Shown: one piece after another, positions 15,809 to 25,240 of the stretch
How the letters are laid out: each line of letters opens with the position of its first letter
How positions within the stretch are numbered: the stretch's first letter is position 1
Translations under genes and position numbers: made by a program
DNA from: Aliibacillus thermotolerans
GTDB taxonomy: Bacteria > Bacillota > Bacilli > Bacillales > Marinococcaceae
Assembly (NCBI RefSeq): GCF_027853235.1
Contig: NZ_WKJG01000027.1
Location: 1-52,474, forward strand
Direction: 5' to 3'
DNA: 52,474 nt
Notes under the pieces: model-generated
What the model was told of the DNA's origin: nothing
Database searches by the model: none
Seen by the model: only the letters and a program-made list of their open reading frames with translations

Positions 15809-16771
15809 TCATTTTTCTTCTAAACGCCAATCTTGTTCATCGTCCGTTTCATAAAGACCGATGGTGGCATCCCCAACGTCTTTATCTTCCAAAATGTACG
15901 CTTGCAATTCATCTTTAATATCATCTGCTTCGTCAAGCGTTAATCCTTTTCTTAATTCGATATAACTTTCTACGTGATATAGTCTTCCTTCCTGAATGAT
16001 ACGCATCTTTTTAATATCAACTACATCGGGGTGGTTTAATATATGTTTGGCAATGCGATTTTCCACTTGCTTTGGAGCAGCGACTCCAATGAGTCCCATC
16101 GTATTTTCATATCCGATTTTCAATGCGATGATAAGAAGGAGAATACCGATAAAAAGAGAGCCTAATCCATCTAAAAAATATAGTCCCGTAAAATGGGCTA
16201 ATATGACGAAAAGGAGGGCAAGCATCGTGCCAAATGTCGCAATATTATCTTCATAAAAGACGAGGCGTGTGGGAGGAGCGGCGTATTTCACGTTACGGTA
16301 AGCATCCCAAGCCACTTGTAATCCAGTTGCGTCAGAATCCGTTTCTCGTTTAATCTCTTTCATTGCTTTGATTAAAACAAATCCATCCACACAGATGGCA
16401 ACAAAAAGAATCAATACATTCAGCCAAAAATTCGAAGATGGCTCCGGATTGCGGATAAGATCCCAACCGGATATAATGGACTCGTACGCCATCACGGATA
16501 TAATCATGACAGCAACGAGGACAAACAAGTTGACAACTCGTCCGAATCCAGCAGGAAATCGTTTTGTTGGTTCTTTTTCTGCAAGGGCGCTCCCGAAGAA
16601 AACAAACCCTTGATTTGTCGCGTCGGCAAGGGAATGAAGGGTCGTTGCAAACATCGTTCCGCTCCCGCTAAGAAAAGCAGCGATTCCCTTTACGATTGCG
16701 AGTATCGTGTTCCCGATTGCCGCTGCAGCAGATGACTTATTTCCTTTTTTGAGAAGACTGATGACTTCCAT
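15809..16771 (-). CDS. Cation diffusion facilitator family transporter
   Basis: The product (320 aa) is a CDF/ZnT-type divalent-metal exporter of the cytoplasmic membrane. It has about five to six helices, the HSLADATNQ metal-site motif in helix 2, FGYG-like segment PAGFGRVVNLFVLV, and a cytosolic C-terminal domain from about residue 205 (PKQVENRIAKHILNHPDV). The subgroup resembles the YdbO/iron-manganese type, so the metal is not certain. GGTGAGGAA precedes the ATG. Confidence 0.85.
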   Translation of the reverse strand: MEVISLLKKGNKSSAAAAIGNTILAIVKGIAAFLSGSGTMFATTLHSLADATNQGFVFFGSALAEKEPTKRFPAGFGRVVNLFVLVAVMIISVMAYESIISGWDLIRNPEPSSNFWLNVLILFVAICVDGFVLIKAMKEIKRETDSDATGLQVAWDAYRNVKYAAPPTRLVFYEDNIATFGTMLALLFVILAHFTGLYFLDGLGSLFIGILLLIIALKIGYENTMGLIGVAAPKQVENRIAKHILNHPDVVDIKKMRIIQEGRLYHVESYIELRKGLTLDEADDIKDELQAYILEDKDVGDATIGLYETDDEQDWRLEEK

Positions 16772-16847
16772 TTCCTCACCTTTTCTCCATCATTAAGAAA
16801 GGATTGTTGTTTTTATTGTCTCCAGTCCTTTTTACCTTATGCGATCA

Positions 16848-17747
16848 TTATGTATCCTGATTTTCTGTATATTTCTCATGAATTAGCGTGACAAATTGTT
16901 GTAAGGCTTCTTTTTGAAACCGTTGATTTTTTCGCACCATCCATAAACTTCTCGTTAAATGCACTCCTTTCATGTCCACTTTTTTTATTAACCCGAGTTC
17001 TAATTCTCTTTTTACTACTAATTTCGGCATGATACTAATGCCCAGTCCTGCTTCCACTGCACTTTTTATTGCTTGCATACTTCCAAGAACCATGTAACTT
17101 TCGATTTCGTGTAAAATGCCATTTTCTTTAAGAAAGTTTTCGACAATATGACGGGTTCCTGAATGCGGTTCTCTCCAGATCATTCTTTCTGTTTTTAGCG
17201 CTTCGACGGGAATTTCTCCGTCCCACGGGTGATTTGGTGGACATACTAATATTAAGTAATCGTCGGAAAATTTCTCGACGGAAAATTCACCATCTTCTAC
17301 ATGTCCTTCGACTAACGCAATATCGATCACATCTTCGGATAAATCTTCTAAAATGCCGGGAGTATTTTTTATCGTGAGCGTCACATTTGTTTCCGGATAC
17401 AAATTTTTAAAATCTCCTAACATTTTCGGTAGTAAAAATTCGCCAATCGTAAAAGAAGCCCCGACATTTAACACTTGATTGTAGCTGTTTTTTGCTTGTT
17501 GAATGATTTCTTTTGAGAGTTGGAAATCTTTCACAATTGATTTGGCAATTGGATATAACATTTCTCCGGTTTTTGTAATTTTTAGCTTTCCTTTTGCCCG
17601 TTCAAACAAGAGCGTGCCATAATAACTTTCTAATTGATGCAGTTGTCTCGTGACCGCTGGTTGGGAGAGAAAACTTAACTTCGCCGCGGCGGTAATGCTT
17701 CCTTCTTCAACGATGAGACAAAATGTTTTTAAATGATCGATATTCAT
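16848..17747 (-). CDS. LysR-family transcriptional regulator
   Basis: The 299-residue regulator has an N-terminal winged helix (HLKTFCLIVEEGSITAAAKLSFLSQPAVTRQLHQLE) and a LysR substrate-binding domain from about residue 90. The start is ATG 17747 behind AGGAGG. It is divergent from the split chromate transporter genes and probably regulates them; CysL/YwfM-type relatives have a similar form. Confidence 0.88.
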   Translation of the reverse strand: MNIDHLKTFCLIVEEGSITAAAKLSFLSQPAVTRQLHQLESYYGTLLFERAKGKLKITKTGEMLYPIAKSIVKDFQLSKEIIQQAKNSYNQVLNVGASFTIGEFLLPKMLGDFKNLYPETNVTLTIKNTPGILEDLSEDVIDIALVEGHVEDGEFSVEKFSDDYLILVCPPNHPWDGEIPVEALKTERMIWREPHSGTRHIVENFLKENGILHEIESYMVLGSMQAIKSAVEAGLGISIMPKLVVKRELELGLIKKVDMKGVHLTRSLWMVRKNQRFQKEALQQFVTLIHEKYTENQDT

Positions 17748-17760
17748 GAACAACCTCCTA

Positions 17761-17777
17761 TATAACGTTATGTTATA
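17761..17777. promoter_or_regulatory. Candidate LysR operator
   Basis: TATAAC and GTTATA form a perfect inverted repeat with a 5-nt spacer and contain a T-N11-A LysR-type core. It sits just upstream of the lysR ribosome site and about 80 bp before the chromate transporter genes. Confidence 0.5.
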
Positions 17778-17857
17778 TCATATCAGCTTTTTGCAATATA
17801 CGAAGGAAGATTTGCTTGTTAACATATAAGTAGGGTTTCGTTGATGAAGGAGGAAAA

Positions 17858-18436
17858 GTGATAGTGAAAAGCTGGAAGCTGCTTCTTCAAATTTTTATTA
17901 CCTTTTTTAAAATTGGACCGGTAACCTTTGGCGGAGGATACGCCATGATTCCGCTCATTGAAAGAGAAGCGGTGGAGAAACGAAAATGGATGAAAAAGGA
18001 AGAAATTGTCGATGTATTTGCTGTCGTTGAATCTGTGCCGGGAGCGATTGCGATTAATTCCGCAACTTTTATTGGTTATCGCATCGCCGGTATCAAAGGA
18101 GCCGTTGCAGCAATGATCGGAATGATGACACCTACTTTTTTCATCATTATTATATTGAGTGTAACGTATCAGTTTTTTAAAGATTATCCGATTGTGGACG
18201 CAGCATTTCAAGGAATACGGGCTGCGATTGTCGCTTTAATTATTTATGCAGGGATAAAGATTGGAAAAACAGCGCTGATAGACAAAACAACCATTGTCAT
18301 TATGGGGATGACTGTATTTCTATTGCTGTTTGTATCTCTTCATCCGGTGTTCATTATTCTCTCCGGGATTGTCGCCGGCATACTGATCGTCCGTGTGAAA
18401 GAGAAGATTGCTGTGCTTAAAACAGAAGAGAAATAA
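17858..18436 (+). CDS. Chromate transporter, N-terminal half (ChrA short form)
   Basis: The 192-residue CHR-family membrane protein has the signature FFKIGPVTFGGGYAMIPLIEREAV and SVPGAIAINSATFIGYRIAG. It is one of two short ChrA proteins that pair in Bacilli. GTG 17858 follows AAGGAGG; GTG 17864 is an in-frame alternative. The family exports chromate, although many short pairs are uncharacterised. Confidence 0.85.
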   Translation: MIVKSWKLLLQIFITFFKIGPVTFGGGYAMIPLIEREAVEKRKWMKKEEIVDVFAVVESVPGAIAINSATFIGYRIAGIKGAVAAMIGMMTPTFFIIIILSVTYQFFKDYPIVDAAFQGIRAAIVALIIYAGIKIGKTALIDKTTIVIMGMTVFLLLFVSLHPVFIILSGIVAGILIVRVKEKIAVLKTEEK

Positions 18437-18451
18437 AAGGAGAGACCATCC

Positions 18452-18988
18452 GTGCTAATTCAATTGTTTCTTACTTTTTTCATGATCGGCTTTATCTCTT
18501 TTGGGGGAGGATATGCGATCATACCTGTCATAGAAATGGAAGTAACTAAAAATGGCTGGATGACGACCCAACAGTTTACAGATGTCATTGCTATTGCCGG
18601 TATGTCTCCGGGTCCCATAGCAACAAATAGTGCCATTTTTGTCGGCTATGAGCTTGCCGGATTTCCGGGAGCGATCGTTTCAGCCCTTGGTATGGTGCTC
18701 CCTTCTTTAATCATTATTTTAGCGATCTCCAGTTTTTTTTATAAAATTAATGAACATGAACTAACAAAATCAGCTTTTTACGGTCTTCGTCCCATCATTA
18801 CTGGATTAATTGCATATGCAGCTATTAACTTTGCAATTTCCAATCATATTGTTACTTCTTTATCCTTTCATTCTCTTAGTTTAATTGGGATTCTTTTCAT
18901 ATCCCTCGTTTTTTTAATCCGTTTCAAATTACATCCTTTGTTTGTCATTATGTTATCAGGAGTAGCCGGTGCGATTCTCTATTCATGA
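18452..18988 (+). CDS. Chromate transporter, C-terminal half (ChrA short form)
   Basis: The 178-residue partner of the preceding gene repeats the CHR motif: FISFGGGYAIIPVIEMEV and GMSPGPIATNSAIFVGYELAG. It begins with GTG behind AAAGGAG, 15 bp after its partner. The two presumably form a heterodimer with antiparallel topology, as shown for the Bacillus subtilis pair. Confidence 0.85.
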   Translation: MLIQLFLTFFMIGFISFGGGYAIIPVIEMEVTKNGWMTTQQFTDVIAIAGMSPGPIATNSAIFVGYELAGFPGAIVSALGMVLPSLIIILAISSFFYKINEHELTKSAFYGLRPIITGLIAYAAINFAISNHIVTSLSFHSLSLIGILFISLVFLIRFKLHPLFVIMLSGVAGAILYS

Positions 18989-19077
18989 GAGAGAACGCAC
19001 TTTTTTTACGTTATTCGAAACATTATGAACGCCTTCACGTCATAGTAAGTAAGCAGGAGAACGAAAGGGGTAAAAGG

Positions 19078-19824
19078 ATGAACAAGAAAAAAATTTCATT
19101 TCTCATCGGGGGAGCAGTTGGCGTGTTGTTTGTTGGGTTCCTCCTTTTTGCCGTGCAAGACTGGACAGGAACATCTTCATCTGTTGTTGCTCAACCATCA
19201 AGCACAGGAAACACGATAACCGTACAAGGTGAGGGAAGTGTCAATGTAGAACCTGATATTGTGTATATTCAATTAGGCGTGGAAAAAACAAATTCCTCTG
19301 CTCAAAAGGCGCAACAACAAGTAAATGCGACGATGAACAAAGTTCGTGAAGCGCTCGCATCTTTTGATATTGAGGAAGAAAACATTCAAACGAAAAGCCT
19401 TGGCGTCCATCCGGAATATCGTCACGGAGAAGACGGAGAGCAGCAACAATTGTACCGCGCTCGCCATATCGTAGAGATAAAATACGATGAAATGGAGAAA
19501 GTAGGAGAAGTGATTGATCAAGCAGTAAACGCCGGTGCGAATCGCATGGAACACACGCGGTTTGCCTTACAAGATCCAACCGAAAGTGAACAAAAAGCAC
19601 TCCAACAAGCCATCGCAAGCACGGAAGAAAAAGCAAACGCAATGGCTGAAAGTGCAGGGAAAAAGAAAGGCGACGTCTTACACATTAAAGAACACGGTAC
19701 CCAAGTCGACTTCCCGGTACGTCACTTTAGTCAAGAAGAAATGGCAGATAGCGCAAACACCACTGTTGAAGCTGGAGAAATTGAAGTCGTCCAACAGGTG
19801 AGTGTTGTGTATCAGTTGCAATAA
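19078..19824 (+). CDS. SIMPL-domain (DUF541) membrane-anchored protein
   Basis: The 248-residue protein has an N-terminal membrane anchor (KKISFLIGGAVGVLFVGFLLFAV), then the SIMPL domain starting ITVQGEGSVNVEPDIVYIQLGV, the family hallmark, and ending IEVVQQVSVVYQL. It would be displayed outside the membrane. The family has no settled function. ATG 19078 is chosen behind AAAAGG; the reading from 18985 adds 31 residues overlapping the preceding gene's end. Confidence 0.82.
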   Translation: MNKKKISFLIGGAVGVLFVGFLLFAVQDWTGTSSSVVAQPSSTGNTITVQGEGSVNVEPDIVYIQLGVEKTNSSAQKAQQQVNATMNKVREALASFDIEEENIQTKSLGVHPEYRHGEDGEQQQLYRARHIVEIKYDEMEKVGEVIDQAVNAGANRMEHTRFALQDPTESEQKALQQAIASTEEKANAMAESAGKKKGDVLHIKEHGTQVDFPVRHFSQEEMADSANTTVEAGEIEVVQQVSVVYQLQ

Positions 19825-19834
19825 ATGATTGAAA

Positions 19835-19872
19835 TAGGAGCAGTGTGAACAAGTGGCTGCTCCTACTCGATT
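19835..19872. terminator. Hairpin between convergent genes
   Basis: TAGGAGCAG (19835-19843) pairs perfectly with CTGCTCCTA (19857-19865). The T tract that follows is weak, but the site between convergent genes fits a terminator. Confidence 0.55.
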
Positions 19873-19875
19873 TCA

Positions 19876-20496
19876 TTAATCACTGGTTAAAATATGTAGC
19901 CCAATAAATGTAAAAATGGTTCCTTGTGCGATATTCATACGTTTAGAGAACTTCGGACTTCTTCTCAATAGTTCCGTTGCTTTAAACGCTAACAAGCTTA
20001 CTACGGAAAAAATAATAAGTGCTTGCACGAGAAAAATGAACCCTAATAATGTCATTTGTAACGGAATAGCACCGGCCTCCACGTTTGTAAATTGCGGGAG
20101 GAGAGCGAGAAAAAAGAGAGAAACTTTTGGATTTAAAAGATTCATAATAATTCCTTTTTTGTACAAGCTTTTGTACGGGTACATTTCTTGATTTGTCGTG
20201 AAAGACACGTCATCTTTTGCTCGAAATGCTTGCCATGCTAAATATAATAGATATAACGCTCCCGCATATTTTACAATGGTAAAAGCGACGCTAGATTGGT
20301 AGATTAACGCAGATATCCCGATGGCGGCGGCAGATATGTGTACAAGGAGTCCTGTACAAAGACCAAGCGCGGTCGCAATGCCAGCTTTATAGCTTTGCGC
20401 CATGCTTTGGGCAATGACAAATAAAATATCAGGGCCAGGAGCAAGCGTCATTACAACCGCAGTTCCTAAAAAGGCAATAAGTGTCATCCACTCCAT
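19876..20496 (-). CDS. LysE/RhtB-family amino-acid exporter
   Basis: The protein (206 aa) is a LysE-type membrane exporter with about six helices, the family's APGPDILFVIAQSMAQS motif near residue 20, and LLNPKVSLFFLALLPQF near residue 115. The start is taken as ATG 20496, which has AAGGA about 9 nt upstream and gives the usual family length; ATG 20505 is the longer option. The exported amino acid is unknown. Confidence 0.88.
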   Translation of the reverse strand: MEWMTLIAFLGTAVVMTLAPGPDILFVIAQSMAQSYKAGIATALGLCTGLLVHISAAAIGISALIYQSSVAFTIVKYAGALYLLYLAWQAFRAKDDVSFTTNQEMYPYKSLYKKGIIMNLLNPKVSLFFLALLPQFTNVEAGAIPLQMTLLGFIFLVQALIIFSVVSLLAFKATELLRRSPKFSKRMNIAQGTIFTFIGLHILTSD

Positions 20497-20615
20497 ACGT
20501 ATCATTCCTTATGTTCATATATATAAAATCTAGTGTACAAAAATTTTCCTCATCGCGCTAGTTTTTTGCCACAGGGAAGAAAACGCTTTCTACATAGGAA
20601 ATAAAAAATGTAAGT

Positions 20616-21035
20616 TTACAATGGCCGAATGCTAACAGAAGAAGTTGCAGTGGCAACAAGTTTTTCATTTTGAAATAATTCTGCTTCGACGTAGGAGACG
20701 GAACGCCCTTGTTTTTTCACTGTCGCATGGACGATGACTTCTCCAGGAAAAACAGCGCGATGAAATGTTGTATTCAAATTGATGGAACCGAAAGTTTGGT
20801 TCTCTTCTAAAATCGATGAAATTGCGTAGGCCATCGTAATATCAGCCGCCGAAGAAACGTATCCTCCCATGACAACCCCGACACCATTCACAAATGATTC
20901 GTCCGGCTTCCAAATCGTTGTTGCCCGTCCGTCTTGTGCATCCTCTACCTCAATCTTTAAAGTAATATCGCAAGCAGGAGGTGCTGCTTGATGATTCACG
21001 ACATCTTTTAAATCAATGAGTTTACGGTCTTGCAT
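20616..21035 (-). CDS. PaaI-type hotdog thioesterase
   Basis: The 139-residue hotdog-fold protein has VNGVGVVMGGYVSSAADITMAYAI, where the GG and following Asp match the PaaI/4HBT active-site helix. ATG 21035 has GGAGG 9-10 nt upstream and is preferred to an ATG 75 bp upstream. Hydrolysis of an acyl-CoA is expected; the acyl group is not known. Monocistronic on the minus strand. Confidence 0.8.
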   Translation of the reverse strand: MQDRKLIDLKDVVNHQAAPPACDITLKIEVEDAQDGRATTIWKPDESFVNGVGVVMGGYVSSAADITMAYAISSILEENQTFGSINLNTTFHRAVFPGEVIVHATVKKQGRSVSYVEAELFQNEKLVATATSSVSIRPL

Positions 21036-21184
21036 GAAGATTCCTCCTTCGTTCATTGTTGTTATGACAAAAATAAGTAAAGCGTGAAATAAATGAGATA
21101 TTTTAATCATATTAAATAGTACGAAAACAATGGGACACTGTCAATAACAGAATGGTAACTTCGTTTTACAGAAGATTCAAAGAT

Positions 21185-21821
21185 ATCGAGTAGGAGGAGG
21201 CGATGAACCTCCGTCCTCTCACACCACCGTACGTACGGTTCGCGTATACGGCGGTTCAATTAAGATGGGTAACGCAAGACTTCCTTCCGTGAATAACTTA
21301 TCTTCTTATGCCAGTAGTCACTCCATCCTCCAAGAGGTCTTCCACGGAATTCACCGTTTCCTTCCTCAAGTGAGGTACTACGTTTTCTGTGTTCATCATG
21401 ACTGACTGAATAGAAAGGGCTATTCTCTCTTCATTGTTCAGTCCTTCCAAACCGTTCTAGACCGATTTGTACTATGACCTCTGCTGACTTCTGATGGTTC
21501 AGCTACTCCTCATGAAGTAGGTTATGAAGGGTACTTCACGTATCTATCAGACCTCCCTGGATAAGGATGTCATCTTTCCTTCCATCTATCCGCTTCATTT
21601 ACTCTGTATCACCTTTGGCAGAAAGGACTTTGTTTTGTCTTGCAAACTCATCCAATGATACCTAGCCTTGTATGAAGTTCGTGTTCCTCGGACCGGAAGT
21701 TTGCCGCCCGCTTCCTTCAGATTCCGCGTCGCCACGGACACCCTTGCGTTAAGCTAACCACTACTTCTGCCTTCGTGGCTCGGGACTCTCACCCTATAGA
21801 TTACACCCATGCCAGGCGCAC
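21185..21821 (-). mobile_element. Group II intron, internally deleted, inserted behind a terminator (class C-like)
   Basis: On the minus strand the element begins at 21821 with GTGCGCCTGGCATGGGTG, the GUGYG 5' end of bacterial group II introns, and goes on with the GGGTGAGAGTCCC segment. Near the 3' end is a domain V-like stem, ACCGCCGTA with TACGGTGGT (about 21226-21258), carrying a CGC triad, then a domain VI-like GGAGG/CCTCC stem and ...CTCGAT. At about 637 nt it is far shorter than a full intron with its reverse transcriptase; only the C-terminal end of that gene remains. It could splice only with a maturase supplied elsewhere. Confidence 0.8.
21260..21346 (-). pseudogene. Remnant of a group II intron reverse transcriptase/maturase C-terminus
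   Basis: In the minus-strand frame ending at TAA 21260-21262, about 28 residues read RGRPLGGWSDYWHKK, then SYSRKEVLRYPS. This is the C-terminal DNA-binding end seen in many bacterial intron-encoded proteins. No upstream reverse transcriptase domains are present, so the gene lost over 90 percent of its length. Confidence 0.65.
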
Positions 21822-21852
21822 GAGAAAGGCGATCACGGTAAAATGTGATCGC
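21822..21852 (-). terminator. Terminator of the ABC permease gene, at the intron insertion site
   Basis: GCGATCAC and GTGATCGC form a perfect 8-bp stem with an 8-nt loop (21829-21852). On the minus strand this is followed by CTTTCTC and then directly by the first base of the intron. The hairpin starts 9 bp behind the permease stop. Confidence 0.8.
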
Positions 21853-21861
21853 ATTTTACTA

Positions 21862-24441
21862 TTAAATATTTTCTTGTTTCAAGCTCTCAATAATATTTTC
21901 TTTTTTCATTTTCGAAATCGAATAGAGCATCGCAGACCCTACGATGACAAAGATCATGATGACAACAAATAAGATGGCGCGCCATGGAAGTTGAAAGCCA
22001 TAGTCGAACGTATAGCCAACTGAGAGGTGGATAGTAAGCATGGTAAGTATACTTAATGGCAGGCCGTAACCGAGAGCTTTCAATCCGTAAAAGAGACTTT
22101 CATAACGAATCATTTTATTAAATCCTTTCGGTGTCATGCCAACAGATCGTAACATGGCAAATTCGCGTTTTCGCAAGCCGATGCTTGTCGAGATCGTATT
22201 GAAAATATTGGCGATCAAAATGAAAGAAATGAGCGTAATAAAACCATAGATGAAAATAGACATGATCATAATCATCTGTTCTTCTTGTTGTCGTCTTTGA
22301 TAAACGTTATAGATGTAAACGTTCATGTCATTTAACGATTCAATCGCTGCTTGTGTTGCCAATGGATCTGAACTATTTAAATAGACAAAAGGTTTCCCGT
22401 CTAGTTCTAATTTGTCCATTGTCGATTGGGGAACGATGATGTGGATACCGCCTAGTAAGGCAGCTTGTGTGCCGAGTGGAGTTTTGTCCGTAAGAGCACC
22501 TACTTCAACAGTAGTAATGAATTCTCGATCTATTTGCTCGTGTCCTCCATTGTCTTCAGGTATCATATATAAATCTAACGTATCCCCGACTTTTGTTTCT
22601 ATTGCTTTCGTTTGCACGATCTTTCCGGATGCTTCATCCTCGTACGAAATTTGATCAACGACGATTGCAAGAGGGGATTTCTGCACCATATACTCTTCAG
22701 GATTTACGCCAATCTCTTTAGCATAGGCATGGAAACTTTCTTCGTCCAAACTTTGAAGAACGACATAATAAGGAAAGACGCCATTCTCCAAAGCGAAGTC
22801 ATTTTCTTCAATTTGCTTTTTCAATGGAGGTGCGACATTCTTTATGCTAACAAGCGTCTCTAATCGGATCTCCTCGATAACGGTTGACGATGTAACGTAG
22901 TCTAATTTCGTATAGGCGTTAAGCTCCTCTTGCGCTAGTTGATTGCTTGAAATTTGAATATCAAATTGAAAATCATCTTTGGTCAGTTCAAGCGATTTTT
23001 TAAGACTATCGGTAAAATAAGAGACCGATAAAAATAAGACGATACTTACAATTAATGAAAGCAATGTGGCTACATATCGTTTTTTATTTCTTTTCATATT
23101 TTTTAAACCAATTTCCGCTTCAATACCAAAAAGTTTCCGTATGAGTTTGGACGTTTTTACTGCTTTTTTTGTCAATTTGATGTCATCCGTTTGGCGGATC
23201 GCATCAATCGCAGAAACTTTTGAAGCTCGTTGTGCTGGAACGTACGTTGAAATAAATATCGTTGCAATTGAAATGAGACAAGCCGTGATGATAGAAGAAG
23301 GGGTAACAACTACTTCAAGCGCTTCCGTCGTATGAAGTGCCTCTTGTAAAAACGTATTAATATAAGCAAACGTCGTACCAATTCCTGCAAAACCAGCGAC
23401 AATTCCAACCGGTATACTAATGGAAGCAATGACTGCTCCTTCAAAAAAGACAGAGTTTCGCTTTTGCTTTTTCGTTGCCCCAACACTTGACAACATTCCT
23501 AAATGTCGTGCTCGTTCCGAAACGCTAATGGCAAACGCATTATAAATGAGGGCGACAGAGCCAATGATAATAATCGCCATAATAATACTAACTAATGAAA
23601 ACATCGTCATTCGTAAGTTATCATTTTTAGTTACTCCATAGAAGCGGAGCAACTCATTATTAAAATTCACTTTTTCTATTCCATACGTTTGTGCGAACGC
23701 TTCTGCTCGCTCGAAAAGAGAGCCTTTTATATCAGACAATACAACAAAGGCATCTACCGAACGGTTTTCACTTAATGCGCTTTCGTCCACATATCCAATC
23801 ACCGTATATCCAGGGGCCCAAGCCGGCTCCCATGAAGGCCGTTCAATCGTCCCGACGACCGTTAACGTTTTCTTTTCATTAATGCGTAGTTCTTCCATAA
23901 TTGTCTCGTCTTCTCGTAGTAAAGAATTATTTTGTACAAGAGTCGTTCCATCCATTTTGCTAACACGCTTGCCAATCTGAACAGTAAGTTGATCTCCGAT
24001 TTGATAATTGACGTTCGCATTGTTTTCAATTGTTTCTGAAATTGCAATTTCATTTTCGTTTTGAGGAAGTCTTCCTTCAACTACATCGATTGGAAATTGC
24101 TCCATCCCAGCTTCATTATAGTTTTGAAAATAGAGATATGGTTTAAATTCATTAACTGATTGTTCCAAGGCTGCATAGCCATCGCTCGCAAGAACGATTG
24201 ATTCTGGTGTCAACTCTCGTTCTAACGCCTCAATTTGTTCTGACGTGACGTTTTTATATTGAATGTGCCATTCGCCGTTTGTTGCGATATGTTCCCGGGC
24301 CAATAAGTCTAAAAAAGATACACCGAGTGTCGAGACGGCGGTAATCATTGCGACGGAAATGATGACGCCAATCATCGTCACCAGCGTTCTTCGTTTATTT
24401 TCTTTTAAATTTCTTAATGTCACTTGGTTTATTATGTTCAC
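21862..24441 (-). CDS. FtsX-like ABC transporter permease, 859 aa
   Basis: The large membrane protein has about eight predicted helices: one near residue 25, three around residues 280-410 (first FtsX domain), one near 460, and three in the last 130 residues (second FtsX domain). Two long extracytoplasmic regions lie between. The form matches permeases of peptide-resistance or lipoprotein-type (MacB/YxdM-like) exporters that sit beside two-component systems. It starts with GTG 24441, overlapping the ATPase stop by four bases (GTGA). The substrate is unknown. Confidence 0.87.
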   Translation of the reverse strand: MNIINQVTLRNLKENKRRTLVTMIGVIISVAMITAVSTLGVSFLDLLAREHIATNGEWHIQYKNVTSEQIEALERELTPESIVLASDGYAALEQSVNEFKPYLYFQNYNEAGMEQFPIDVVEGRLPQNENEIAISETIENNANVNYQIGDQLTVQIGKRVSKMDGTTLVQNNSLLREDETIMEELRINEKKTLTVVGTIERPSWEPAWAPGYTVIGYVDESALSENRSVDAFVVLSDIKGSLFERAEAFAQTYGIEKVNFNNELLRFYGVTKNDNLRMTMFSLVSIIMAIIIIGSVALIYNAFAISVSERARHLGMLSSVGATKKQKRNSVFFEGAVIASISIPVGIVAGFAGIGTTFAYINTFLQEALHTTEALEVVVTPSSIITACLISIATIFISTYVPAQRASKVSAIDAIRQTDDIKLTKKAVKTSKLIRKLFGIEAEIGLKNMKRNKKRYVATLLSLIVSIVLFLSVSYFTDSLKKSLELTKDDFQFDIQISSNQLAQEELNAYTKLDYVTSSTVIEEIRLETLVSIKNVAPPLKKQIEENDFALENGVFPYYVVLQSLDEESFHAYAKEIGVNPEEYMVQKSPLAIVVDQISYEDEASGKIVQTKAIETKVGDTLDLYMIPEDNGGHEQIDREFITTVEVGALTDKTPLGTQAALLGGIHIIVPQSTMDKLELDGKPFVYLNSSDPLATQAAIESLNDMNVYIYNVYQRRQQEEQMIMIMSIFIYGFITLISFILIANIFNTISTSIGLRKREFAMLRSVGMTPKGFNKMIRYESLFYGLKALGYGLPLSILTMLTIHLSVGYTFDYGFQLPWRAILFVVIMIFVIVGSAMLYSISKMKKENIIESLKQENI

Positions 24442-25121
24442 GGGCGAATCACCTCATCTTTGGCAATCTTACCGTCTTCAATCGAGATGATTCGATCAGC
24501 TTGCAGGGCGATGCGCTCATCGTGCGTGATGACAATTAGTGTTTGATTGTACGTTTTGTTAAACATTTTTAGTAGTTCCATAATTTCAGCACTATTTTTA
24601 CTATCAAGGTTTCCCGTTGGTTCATCGGCAAGCATAATCGCCGGATTGCTGATTAATGCTCTTCCGATTGAGACGCGTTGCTGCTGTCCACCTGAAAGTT
24701 GGTTTGGCAAATGATCGAGTCGTTCATTCAAACCTAAAATGTGAACGACCTTGTTAAAGTGATCTTGGTCTACTTTTTGCCCATCTAAAAGCATTGGTAA
24801 CGTCATATTTTCTGCGACGGTTAAAATCGGGATAAGGTTGTAAAACTGGTAAATGAGTCCAATTTGTCTCCGCCTAAAAATCGCCAGCTGTGTTTCATTT
24901 AAGTTATAAATATCCGTTTGATCGATGAGGACCTTTCCGCTTGTTGGTCGATCGACGCCACCGAGTAAATGCAGGAGCGTCGATTTTCCTGAGCCTGATG
25001 GCCCGATAATACAAACAAAATCCCCTTTATTTACTGAAAAGGAAACGTCATGAAGGGCTTTAACTGCTGTATCTCCTTTACCATAAATTTTAGATAAATC
25101 TTTTACCTCTAATATCGACAT
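24438..25121 (-). CDS. ABC transporter ATP-binding protein (MacB/LolD type)
   Basis: The 227-residue ATPase has Walker [10 protein letters not shown], signature [15 protein letters not shown], Walker [17 protein letters not shown] and H-loop VITHD. The [10 protein letters not shown] segment is typical of LolD/BceA-type exporters. ATG 25121 follows GGAGG; a longer reading from 25208 is rejected. It partners the permease encoded next, 119 bp downstream of the kinase gene's stop. Confidence 0.92.
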   Translation of the reverse strand: MSILEVKDLSKIYGKGDTAVKALHDVSFSVNKGDFVCIIGPSGSGKSTLLHLLGGVDRPTSGKVLIDQTDIYNLNETQLAIFRRRQIGLIYQFYNLIPILTVAENMTLPMLLDGQKVDQDHFNKVVHILGLNERLDHLPNQLSGGQQQRVSIGRALISNPAIMLADEPTGNLDSKNSAEIMELLKMFNKTYNQTLIVITHDERIALQADRIISIEDGKIAKDEVIRP

Positions 25122-25240
25122 ATGAAAACCTCCATCATTCTTTGTTTGAGGTTCAGTATAAAGCGTGAGTATGACTTTAAAGTGACTGCAAAGTGACAAT
25201 TTTTTCATTTAGAGAAAATAAAAAAGCAGGTGACGTGTAT

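Noticed and set aside
15427-15918. Short plus-strand frames (71 and 91 aa) in the element behind katA, and a 93-aa relative at 37477
   Set aside because: They fall in the repeated non-coding element; the two copies differ by indels that break the frame, so protein selection is not supported.
21600-21800. Stable-looking GC-richer stretch considered as an rRNA or tRNA fragment
   Set aside because: It reads in the minus direction as the 5' domain of a group II intron (GTGCG start, GGGTGAGAGTCCC) with no tRNA or rRNA hallmark.
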